A stretch of DNA of 64,000 nt from contig NZ_UGTM01000001.1 in NCBI RefSeq assembly GCF_900454835.1, forward strand, positions 1,178,501 through 1,242,500, read 5' to 3'. Position 1 is the first letter of the stretch, and every line of letters begins with the position of its first letter. This document shows positions 46,969-54,705 of this stretch, one piece after another. The notes under the pieces were generated by a model, which made no database searches, had not been told where the DNA came from, and worked only from the letters and a program-made list of their open reading frames with translations. The DNA is from Prevotella denticola. Its GTDB lineage: Bacteria > Bacteroidota > Bacteroidia > Bacteroidales > Bacteroidaceae. The position numbers and the translations under genes are program-made.

Positions 46969-46976
46969 CAAAATTA
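46969..46976 (-). promoter_or_regulatory. -7 element of the coiled-coil/zapA/rny operon
   Basis: TAATTTTG on the minus strand, 24 bp before the first gene. Confidence 0.5.
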
Positions 46977-47011
46977 CATTAAAGTTTCTATTCAGGCAAA
47001 TATCTACCTGA

Positions 47012-47644
47012 TTATTTTGACGCTGCGCCTTCAGCCGGTTTCGGTTCTTTCTTGGCCAGCATCACAACCTGATAGACGAAGTCTGTCGTCCACTTCCGGC
47101 TGAATCCCAGCCGGTGGTCGTACTGCCGGACAGACATGACCGCCTTGACGACACCGGGATCAGAGAAGCTGTTCTTCTCATAGATATCGTTTACCGTCTT
47201 CTCAGTCATGGCATAGATTGCCTTTTTGAAGAACCCCGGCACACGCAGCTTGAACTTCATCAGATTGCCAACCAGCATCATCAGGTCCTGCGTGAATCCC
47301 TGGAACATATATAGATAAGGCTGAACATCCTGCATCTTCTTGCAGTTCTTTTTGATGCTAGCATCGATCTCATTGAAGAATCCGTCATCCAGATTGTAAA
47401 TGTTCTTCATCGTCTTGCGCACACTCGCTTTCTCCCCCGGGCCGAGTTTGTTGTTCAGCGTCGGCACACGGAAAGTCTGCTTATAGGTACGAAGGTCAGG
47501 AAGCATGGCTAAATTATTGATGCCCAAACGGTCGGCAAGGACAGCCTGGAAGTAGACCCGAACCAGCGTCATATAGTCTTCCATGCCCCCGGCCCGATGT
47601 TGTTTCTCATCTTTCTTCCCTAAGATTTTTGATAGAAATCCCAT
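47012..47644 (-). CDS. conserved protein of unknown function
   Basis: 210 residues, basic, without signal peptide. It starts MGFLSKILGKKDEKQHRAGGMEDY and contains KYKQTF-like and GPGEKASVRKTMKNIYNLDDGFF stretches; the middle is mostly helical. I do not recognise a domain. The N-terminal amphipathic start could touch the membrane. Its promoter (TAACTTTG, minus, 47700-47707) is clear and it is transcribed divergently from the exopolysaccharide genes. It is likely a real gene because of length, codon use and promoter. Confidence 0.8.
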   Translation of the reverse strand: MGFLSKILGKKDEKQHRAGGMEDYMTLVRVYFQAVLADRLGINNLAMLPDLRTYKQTFRVPTLNNKLGPGEKASVRKTMKNIYNLDDGFFNEIDASIKKNCKKMQDVQPYLYMFQGFTQDLMMLVGNLMKFKLRVPGFFKKAIYAMTEKTVNDIYEKNSFSDPGVVKAVMSVRQYDHRLGFSRKWTTDFVYQVVMLAKKEPKPAEGAASK

Positions 47645-47699
47645 ATTCTGTTTATAGTTTTAAAGTAATTAAGAAGTACTTTATTCGTTTTATCGATTG

Positions 47700-47707
47700 C
47701 AAAGTTA
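47700..47707 (-). promoter_or_regulatory. -7 element of the unknown gene at 47012-47644
   Basis: TAACTTTG on the minus strand, 56 bp upstream of the start. Confidence 0.5.
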
Positions 47708-47782
47708 ATAAAAAAACACGAAAAGTACCCAACAAGTATACGTTTTCTCTTTTTACAGACTCTTTAATTCAATTTAAATTAT

Positions 47783-47790
47783 TACCTTTG
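47783..47790 (+). promoter_or_regulatory. -7 element of the exopolysaccharide operon
   Basis: TACCTTTG, 20 bp before the ATG at 47811. The -33 region is weak. Confidence 0.5.
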
Positions 47791-47810
47791 CAGACAAACA
47801 ATTTATACAG

Positions 47811-49223
47811 ATGAGAGAGTATAACGGCAACGATTTCATAAAATGGTTAGTTACCTTCAATGATTTTATCATCTTGAATGTAACGATGCTTGCCTTTATG
47901 CTTGTTTCCCCGGAGCATTCTCCGGCTTTCATCCACACTGATCCCAAGCTCTTCTTCTTTTTCGGAAACAGTGCAATGGTCGTTGCCCAGCTTTTCCACT
48001 CTACCATTGTCCACCTCCGGCATCTTACCTTTCACGAAATGCTGCTGCGTGTCTGCAAACTCGTCCTCACTCAGGCCGTTCTTGCCGCCGTCTTCATCCA
48101 TTTCATGAAAGGAAACCACAATCTCTTCAGGTTTACTGCTGAATTCGGAGCTGTCCTCTTCGTACTGATAATGCTGGCACGGATCATCGAACGCTGGCTT
48201 TTGCGGTGGTATCGCCAACGTGGAGGCAACAGCCGATCGGTGTTGCTTGTCGGGAAAGATCCAGCCCTCATCAATGTCTACCGAGAGCTGACGAACGACC
48301 CGTCTACAGGTTACACCATCAGCGGCTATTATGCAGACACACCCATTGACAACCTGCCAGGAGACATCTCTCTGGAGTACAAGGGAACAATCGAAGACCT
48401 CAACAGGAGCATGGATCCATCCGTCGAAATCAGACCCTACGATGAAATATTCTGCAGTATGTCACACAATGATTCTGAAGAAATCGTAAGACTGATGCGG
48501 TTCTGCGACGACCATGTCATCCACTTCCACTACGTTCCCCGGATGTTCGCCAATTACCAGCTCAAGCTAAGGGCAGAACGCGTGGGCAGTCTGGACCTTT
48601 TCACCAATCATGTGGAACCGCTGTCGAACATGGGAAACAAATTCATCAAAAGGCTTTTCGACATCGTCGTCAGTTCCCTGGTATGCATCCTCCTTCTGCC
48701 GTTCATCCCTATCATTGCCCTCTGCATAAAGCTGCAAAGTCCAGGCCCGGTGTTCTTCAGACAGAAAAGGACCGGACTGAACGGAACCAGCTTCTGGTGT
48801 TACAAGTTCCGCAGCATGCACGTCAACAATCAGTCGGACACGGCGCAGGCAACCAAAGATGACCCGCGCAAGTTCCCGTTCGGCAATTTCATGCGCAAGA
48901 CCAATCTGGACGAGTTTCCCCAGTTCTTCAATGTCCTGCGGGGGAACATGAGCATCGTCGGGCCGCGTCCCCACATGATCTATCACACGGAACTCTATTC
49001 CGAACTGATAGACAAATACATGGTAAGGCATTTCTCCAAGCCCGGCATCACCGGCTGGGCACAGGTCACCGGATACAGGGGTGAGACCAAAGACCCGAGA
49101 CTCATGGAGGAAAGGATAAAACATGACATCTGGTATATCGAGAACTGGACGTTCTGGCTTGACATGAAAATCATCTTCATGACGGCCCGGAGCATTATCC
49201 ATCCGGACAAGCACGCCTATTGA
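47811..49223 (+). CDS. undecaprenyl-phosphate glycosylphosphotransferase (WcaJ/EpsL-like)
   Basis: 470 residues. Four or five N-terminal membrane helices, a CoA-binding-like middle part (RSVLLVGKDPALINVY) and the C-terminal PGPT domain: GNKFIKRLFDIVVSSLVCILLLPF in pieces, PGPVFFRQKRTGLNG, YKFRSMHVN, RKTNLDEFPQFFNVLRGNMSIVGPRPH in pieces. It transfers a sugar-1-phosphate to the lipid carrier and starts synthesis of a repeat unit for an exopolysaccharide. It leads the plus-strand operon with rfbA and a Wzc-like kinase. Confidence 0.94.
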   Translation: MREYNGNDFIKWLVTFNDFIILNVTMLAFMLVSPEHSPAFIHTDPKLFFFFGNSAMVVAQLFHSTIVHLRHLTFHEMLLRVCKLVLTQAVLAAVFIHFMKGNHNLFRFTAEFGAVLFVLIMLARIIERWLLRWYRQRGGNSRSVLLVGKDPALINVYRELTNDPSTGYTISGYYADTPIDNLPGDISLEYKGTIEDLNRSMDPSVEIRPYDEIFCSMSHNDSEEIVRLMRFCDDHVIHFHYVPRMFANYQLKLRAERVGSLDLFTNHVEPLSNMGNKFIKRLFDIVVSSLVCILLLPFIPIIALCIKLQSPGPVFFRQKRTGLNGTSFWCYKFRSMHVNNQSDTAQATKDDPRKFPFGNFMRKTNLDEFPQFFNVLRGNMSIVGPRPHMIYHTELYSELIDKYMVRHFSKPGITGWAQVTGYRGETKDPRLMEERIKHDIWYIENWTFWLDMKIIFMTARSIIHPDKHAY

Positions 49224-49307
49224 CGCCTCTGCACGGCACAGGTCTGGAGAACATGGAAAGAACAGACAACAACTACTAAATAAAAACAGATTTCAAACGA
49301 CACTATT

Positions 49308-50189
49308 ATGAAAGGTATAGTTCTTGCAGGGGGATCGGGCACACGCCTTTACCCTATCACCAAAGGAATAAGCAAACAGCTCATCCCCATCTACGACAAG
49401 CCGATGATCTATTACCCTGTCTCCGTGCTGATGCTGGCAGGGATAAGAGAGATACTGATTATCTCCACCCCTTTCGACCTGCCGGGATTCAAACGGCTCT
49501 TAGGAGACGGAAGCAGCTTTGGCGTACACTTTGAATATGCAGAACAGCCGTCACCCGACGGACTGGCACAGGCTTTCATAATAGGCGAGCAGTTCATCGG
49601 AAAGGAGGCCGTGTGTCTGGTCCTGGGCGACAACATCTTCTACGGGGCGGGCCTCAGCAGCCTGCTGCAAAGCAGTGTAGAACGTGCAGAGAAGGAAAAC
49701 AAGGCAACCGTCTTCGGCTATTACGTCAACGACCCGGAACGGTATGGCGTTGCAGAATTCGATGCAGACGGGAAATGCCTCAGCATAGAGGAAAAGCCGG
49801 AACGCCCCAAGAGCAACTACGCCGTCGTAGGACTCTACTTCTATCCCAACAGCGTCGTCGAAACGGCCAAGAACATAAAGCCTTCGGCACGGGGAGAACT
49901 GGAAATCACGACCGTCAACCAGTGCTATCTGCACCAGGACAAGCTGATGGTGCAGACGCTGCAGCGTGGTTTCGCATGGCTCGACACCGGCACCCACGAC
50001 AGTCTGTCTGAGGCGAGCACATTCATAGAGTGCATAGAGAAACGGCAGGGACTGAAGGTAGCCTGCCTGGAAGAGATTGCCTACAAGAAAGGCTGGATAT
50101 CAATGAAAAGGCTGAAAGAAGAAGCCCGCCCCATGGCAAAGAACAACTATGGGAAGTATCTCCTCCAGCTTGCCGGAGAGAACGCATAA
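49308..50189 (+). CDS. rfbA: glucose-1-phosphate thymidylyltransferase
   Basis: 293 residues. [20 protein letters not shown] is the nucleotide-binding signature, with [27 protein letters not shown] and [12 protein letters not shown] following. The enzyme makes dTDP-glucose from dTTP and glucose-1-phosphate, the first step to dTDP-L-rhamnose and related sugars. The other genes (rfbB, C, D) are not in the window. It lies 84 bp after the glycosylphosphotransferase. Confidence 0.97.
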   Translation: MKGIVLAGGSGTRLYPITKGISKQLIPIYDKPMIYYPVSVLMLAGIREILIISTPFDLPGFKRLLGDGSSFGVHFEYAEQPSPDGLAQAFIIGEQFIGKEAVCLVLGDNIFYGAGLSSLLQSSVERAEKENKATVFGYYVNDPERYGVAEFDADGKCLSIEEKPERPKSNYAVVGLYFYPNSVVETAKNIKPSARGELEITTVNQCYLHQDKLMVQTLQRGFAWLDTGTHDSLSEASTFIECIEKRQGLKVACLEEIAYKKGWISMKRLKEEARPMAKNNYGKYLLQLAGENA

Positions 50190-50240
50190 CCCATGTGACA
50201 CGGACACTCACACCACGAAAATAAAGAACAATAAATAAAT

Positions 50241-52763
50241 ATGGAAGAAAAAACAAACTTTGAAAAAGGACAGGAGCAGGAGACGCAGGAAAGACAATCC
50301 GCCTTCGACTTTGCCGTCCTCTACCGAACCATTATACTCAACTGGTACTGGTTCATCCTTTCACTGGTCATCTGCGGCGGCTTAGGAGCCATCTACCTCA
50401 GATACGCCACCCCGAAGTACCAGTCTACAGCCAAGCTGCTGATCAAGGATGACGACAGCAACAGCAAGCGCGGACAGTCTTTGCAGAACATGACGAACCT
50501 CGGCATCATCTCCAATTCTGCCGGCATCGACAACGAGATGGAGATTCTTACTTCACATTCCATTGCGGAAGATGCCATCAGAGACCTGAAGCTCTATGTG
50601 GACTACTCGACGAAAGGCAGGATCAAGGATATCATTCTCTACCGTGACCAGCCGCTCAACGTCGACATAGACCGTGCGCATCTCGAGAAGCTGAACCAAC
50701 CTGTCGACCTGACCATCACGAGGAACGGGACAACCTACATTGTCAGCGGAACTTACTCCGTTCCCACAGACGAGAACGAAAGCGAAGGACCGTTCTCCCT
50801 CAACAGGAAGTTCACCTCTCTTCCCGCAACCATTGCCACACGTGCCGGCATCATCACCATCAGCTCCAACAACGGGCATAGCTTACATGACGGCCAGACC
50901 CTGAAAGTCGAAGTCCTATCGCCGAAGATGGCATCAAACAAATACGTCGGCGAGCTTCAGGTGGCACAGACCTCGAAGACGACCTCCATCGCACAGCTGC
51001 AGCTGACGGACGAGGTGCCCCAGCGTTCGCTCGACTATCTCAAGCAGCTTGCCATCGTCTACAACCGGCAGGCCAACGAGGACAAGAACATCGTCGCCCT
51101 GCGTACTGAAAAGTTCATCAACAGCCGTCTGCAGAAAATCAACGCCGAACTCGGCAAGACCGAAGGCCAGCTGCAGAACTACAAACAGCAAAACGGCATG
51201 GTGGAACTGAAGCTGAACGCCGGCAATGCCGTCACCAACCAGAATGAATCCGAACTGAAACTGGCGGATATACAGACACAGATCGAGCTTTTCAGCACCA
51301 TTGCACAGGAGGTTGAAAGTTCGTCGAGAAACCTTTCGCAGGTAATTCCTTCCAACGTCGGGCTGGACGACCAAAGCTCCACTTCGCTGATCAACAAATA
51401 CAACGAACTGGTACTCGAACGCAACCGTCTGCTACGCAGTGCGTCCGAAAACTCGCCGGTAGTAGAGCCGCTCACCGCCCAGATACGCGAACTGAACGGA
51501 AACATCCGCCGCGCTATCTCAACAGCACGCCAGAACCTGCAGATCCAGCGTGACGCGCTGGCAGCCCAGGTCAGCAAGTTCAACGAACAGGTTGCCGAAA
51601 CTCCGCAGCAGGAACGTATGCTGACACAGATCGGCCGCCAGCAGGAAGTCAAGTCGGGTCTGTACCTCATGCTGCTTCAGAAGCGTGAGGAGAACAGCAT
51701 CTCTCTGGCCGCGACAGCCGACAAGGGAAAGCTCATTGACGATCCGCAGCTCGTCGGCAAAATCAGTCCGAAATCAGCCATCATCATGCTCATCGCCCTG
51801 CTGCTCGGCCTGGCCATCCCGGCACTGGTGATATTCCTGCTGCAACTCTTCCGCTACAAGATCGAAGGCCACGAGGATGTGGCACGGCTTACGAAACTGC
51901 CGATCATCGCCGACGTGGCCATTGCCAGCAACACGGCAAAAGGCAAGGCCGACATCGTTGTACACGAGAACCAGAACAACCAGATGGAGGAGATCTTCCG
52001 TTCTCTGCGCACCAACCTGCAGTTCATGCTGCACGAAGGACAGAAAGTGGTGCTCTTCACCTCATCAACCTCCGGCGAAGGAAAAACCTTCACGGCTGCC
52101 AACCTTTCCGTCAGCTTCGGTCTTCTGGGCAAGAAGGTCATCCTGGTAGGTCTCGATATCCGTCGTCCGCGTCTGGCAGAGCTGTTCGGCATCAACGACC
52201 ACAGGCACGGCATCACCAACCTGCTCGTGAAGGATGCCCCCACTGCCGCCGATGTACAGGAACAGATTCTGCCTTCCGGCGTCAACAAGAACCTGGATCT
52301 CCTTATGGCCGGTCCTATTCCGCCCAACCCCGCCGAGCTCATCGCACGCAACTCACTTGAGGCAATCATCAAAGCCTTGAAGGACAAGTACGATTACATC
52401 ATGATTGATACGGCTCCAGTCGGACTGGTAACCGACACGCTTCAGATTGCCCGTGTGGCCGACGCCTCCATCTATATGTGCCGTGCCGACTATACGCCAA
52501 AGTCGAACTTCGAGCTGATCAACGCACTGGCCAACGAGAAGAAGCTGCCGAACATGGCAATGGTGTTGAACGGAATCGATATGTCCAAGAAGAAGTACGG
52601 CTACTATTACGGTTACGGACGCTACGGCAAGTACGGACGCTACGGGCGTGGCCTGGGCAGCTATGGATATGGGAAGAACGGCAATTACGGAAGCTACGGC
52701 AATTACGGAAACTACAGCAACAGCCACTATGGAAACAAGGACGACCATTCTATAAAGAGGTAA
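50241..52763 (+). CDS. polysaccharide co-polymerase / tyrosine autokinase (Wzc-like)
   Basis: 840 residues. Wzz domain with a first membrane helix (about 30-55), a periplasmic region with coiled coils (about 270-420), a second helix (about 510-535), then a cytosolic BY-kinase: Walker A SGEGKTFTAANLS, Walker A' GLDIRRPRL, Walker B YIMIDTAPVG. The last 60 residues are a Tyr/Gly-rich tail with more than 15 tyrosines in YGxYG-type repeats, the autophosphorylation cluster. It controls export and chain length of exopolysaccharide. It lies between rfbA and the HAD hydrolase. Confidence 0.95.
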   Translation: MEEKTNFEKGQEQETQERQSAFDFAVLYRTIILNWYWFILSLVICGGLGAIYLRYATPKYQSTAKLLIKDDDSNSKRGQSLQNMTNLGIISNSAGIDNEMEILTSHSIAEDAIRDLKLYVDYSTKGRIKDIILYRDQPLNVDIDRAHLEKLNQPVDLTITRNGTTYIVSGTYSVPTDENESEGPFSLNRKFTSLPATIATRAGIITISSNNGHSLHDGQTLKVEVLSPKMASNKYVGELQVAQTSKTTSIAQLQLTDEVPQRSLDYLKQLAIVYNRQANEDKNIVALRTEKFINSRLQKINAELGKTEGQLQNYKQQNGMVELKLNAGNAVTNQNESELKLADIQTQIELFSTIAQEVESSSRNLSQVIPSNVGLDDQSSTSLINKYNELVLERNRLLRSASENSPVVEPLTAQIRELNGNIRRAISTARQNLQIQRDALAAQVSKFNEQVAETPQQERMLTQIGRQQEVKSGLYLMLLQKREENSISLAATADKGKLIDDPQLVGKISPKSAIIMLIALLLGLAIPALVIFLLQLFRYKIEGHEDVARLTKLPIIADVAIASNTAKGKADIVVHENQNNQMEEIFRSLRTNLQFMLHEGQKVVLFTSSTSGEGKTFTAANLSVSFGLLGKKVILVGLDIRRPRLAELFGINDHRHGITNLLVKDAPTAADVQEQILPSGVNKNLDLLMAGPIPPNPAELIARNSLEAIIKALKDKYDYIMIDTAPVGLVTDTLQIARVADASIYMCRADYTPKSNFELINALANEKKLPNMAMVLNGIDMSKKKYGYYYGYGRYGKYGRYGRGLGSYGYGKNGNYGSYGNYGNYSNSHYGNKDDHSIKR

Positions 52764-52779
52764 AAGCCAGAACAGGAAA

Positions 52780-53205
52780 ATGACAATTGCAATTGATTTC
52801 GACGGGACCATCGTCGAACATAAATATCCGAAAATCGGTGACGAAATTCCTTTCGCCACCGATACCCTGAAGATGCTGATCAAGGACGGACACCGCCTGA
52901 TACTGTGGAGTGTAAGGGAAGGCGACCTGCTCCAGGAGGCGGTTGACTGGTGTCATGCCCGCGGGGTTGAGTTCTGGGCCGTCAACAAGGACTACCCGGA
53001 GGAGGAGAAAGACAAGAACAACCATTTCTCCAGAAAACTCAAGGCGGATATGTTCATTGACGACCGCAACTTCGGCGGACTGCCGGACTGGGGTACCATC
53101 TATCAGATGATTACCGCCCACGAGACCTGGGAGAGCCGCGGCTTCGGTCATCAGTCTTTTGAGGACCACCAGCCCCGGAAGAAGAAGCATTGGTGGAATC
53201 TTTGA
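52780..53205 (+). CDS. HAD-superfamily hydrolase, BT0820-like
   Basis: 141 residues. The HAD motif I IAIDFDGTIVEHKYP has the two catalytic aspartates, WSVREG fits motif II, and KADMFIDDRNFGG gives motif IV. Small size and the HNFSRKL-type loop match the structurally known Bacteroides protein BT0820; substrate unknown. It starts 16 bp after the Wzc gene and is probably the last gene of the operon; a five-unit palindrome array follows directly. Confidence 0.9.
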   Translation: MTIAIDFDGTIVEHKYPKIGDEIPFATDTLKMLIKDGHRLILWSVREGDLLQEAVDWCHARGVEFWAVNKDYPEEEKDKNNHFSRKLKADMFIDDRNFGGLPDWGTIYQMITAHETWESRGFGHQSFEDHQPRKKKHWWNL

Positions 53206-53246
53206 GGCACATTGGTTCTGCGCCGTTTCTGGCACAAGAGGCAGTA

Positions 53247-53356
53247 TTCCCAACCGGTCGGGAACCGTATTCCCAACCGCTGGGAACAACAGTCCCGGCC
53301 GCCGGGAACAGCCGTCCCAGCCGATGGGGAACAATCCTTCCCGGCAATCAGGAAAA
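53247..53356. repeat. five-unit palindrome array with 22-23 bp period (family 3)
   Basis: Five palindromes with TTCCC/GGGAA-type arms are centred near 53255, 53278, 53300, 53322 and 53346. The first is TTCCCAACCGGTCGGGAA. The loops vary while the arms stay complementary. It lies 40 bp after the HAD gene on the transcribed strand, at the border of the AT-rich island. Confidence 0.8.
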
Positions 53357-53446
53357 TACCGGCTGCCGACAAACCGACAGACCTACTGGCAGACAGAAAC
53401 GTCTCCAAGAACGGGGAATCTTCCCTGAACAAGAAAGGAAAAGCAA

Positions 53447-53617
53447 GGAGGTGTGTCAAAATTCAGAATTCAGAAACCCCTCCTTATCATATTGACGGTT
53501 TCAACCCCTCATAAACATCAAAGCAACCGCTATCATCGAGTTATTGATTCTTTGGTAGCGGTTGTTCTTCACAAATGACAGCTGTCTTTAGTTGGAAGCG
53601 GGTCTTGACACACCCTC
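53447..53617. mobile_element. MITE-like element, about 171 bp
   Basis: The left end GGAGGTGTGTCAA (53447-53459) and the right end TTGACACACCCTC (53605-53617) are inverted repeats with 11 of 13 matches. No ORF lies inside. An internal hairpin (CAACCGCTATC and GGTAGCGGTTG, about 53524-53565) may act as a terminator. Its right end recurs at 13821-13833. No clear target duplication was found. Confidence 0.5.
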
Positions 53618-53700
53618 TTGTCAGTTTTCTCACTATGTTAAAAATATCAATATCCCAAACATTTTCAATTCCAAAATTTTTCATTTTCAATATAAGACGC

Positions 53701-53708
53701 TATCTTTG
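53701..53708 (+). promoter_or_regulatory. -7 element of the AAA+/subtilase operon
   Basis: TATCTTTG, 24 bp before the ATG at 53733, with a T-rich -33 region. Confidence 0.55.
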
Positions 53709-53732
53709 CAATAGCAAATATTGTATATATTA

Positions 53733-54692
53733 ATGGCTACAGCTGAGCAAATTTTATCACTGATACGTAATCATCTAAACAATGATGATGCACAGTTCAG
53801 AAAGGTTGCCCTGCAGATTTCCGCTGTGGAGGCAAGAAGTGGTCATGCCATAGTAGCACGTACTATACAAGAAATGCTCAATCAGAAGAATACCTCCTTA
53901 AGGACAATGCGTTTAGTATCCAAAAACAAAGATGTAGATGATTTGCTGTTGCAAGTGGATACTTATGAAGACATGAAAAGTTTGATCGTCGCTCAAGGAC
54001 TTAAAGAGAAATTAGAAAGAGTCGTCAAAGAGTACCTAAAGAAAGAAAAACTAAGAAAGTATGGATTGGCAAATCGCCGAAAACTATTGCTGTATGGAGC
54101 TTCAGGAACAGGCAAGACGATGACAGCCAATGCCATTGCAAAGGAATTTAACTTGCCGTTCTTTGTCGTCAGGACAGAAAAGGTGGTAACAAAGTTCATG
54201 GGAGAAACGGGGCAGAAACTTGGACGTATCTTTGATTTCATCAGCGATATTCCTGCTGTATATCTATTTGATGAGTTTGATGCTATAGGCTCTCAGCGTG
54301 GAATGGATAATGAAGTCGGAGAACAGCGAAGAATTCTTAACACATTCCTGCAATTGTTGGAACGGGATGATTCCGACAGCTTTATTATTGCAGCTACAAA
54401 CAGCATAGAATCCATAGACAAAGCCATGTTTAGGCGATTTGATGATGTTATTGAGTATAAATTGCCAGATAAAGAACAGCGATTGACTTTACTGCATGAA
54501 TATCTTTATACTGCAAAAGACTTGGATTTCGCTTCAGCAGAGCCTTTGTTTGAAGGTATGAGCCATGCTGAAATCAAAATGGTATGTTCTGACATTTTCA
54601 AGGAATCTCTTCTTAATAAAAAGAAGATAGAACTTTCACTGGTTCAAACCATTGTGAATATGCGTCATCAGTTAAGCTATCAAATCAGCTAA
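53733..54692 (+). CDS. ietA: AAA+ ATPase of an IetAS-type module
   Basis: 319 residues from the ATG at 53733 (the TTG four codons earlier is rejected). Residues 1-100 are helical. The AAA+ core has Walker A YGASGTGKT (121-129), Walker B VYLFDEFDA (176-184), sensor 1 AATNS and an arginine finger in FRRFDD. It belongs to the proteasome/FtsH-like classical AAA group. The partner 13 bp downstream is a subtilase, which is the composition of IetAS: first described as a plasmid toxin-antitoxin pair in Agrobacterium and later listed as an antiphage system. The gene is AT-rich and probably acquired. Confidence 0.82.
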   Translation: MATAEQILSLIRNHLNNDDAQFRKVALQISAVEARSGHAIVARTIQEMLNQKNTSLRTMRLVSKNKDVDDLLLQVDTYEDMKSLIVAQGLKEKLERVVKEYLKKEKLRKYGLANRRKLLLYGASGTGKTMTANAIAKEFNLPFFVVRTEKVVTKFMGETGQKLGRIFDFISDIPAVYLFDEFDAIGSQRGMDNEVGEQRRILNTFLQLLERDDSDSFIIAATNSIESIDKAMFRRFDDVIEYKLPDKEQRLTLLHEYLYTAKDLDFASAEPLFEGMSHAEIKMVCSDIFKESLLNKKKIELSLVQTIVNMRHQLSYQIS

Positions 54693-54705
54693 ACAATGGA
54701 ACGAT

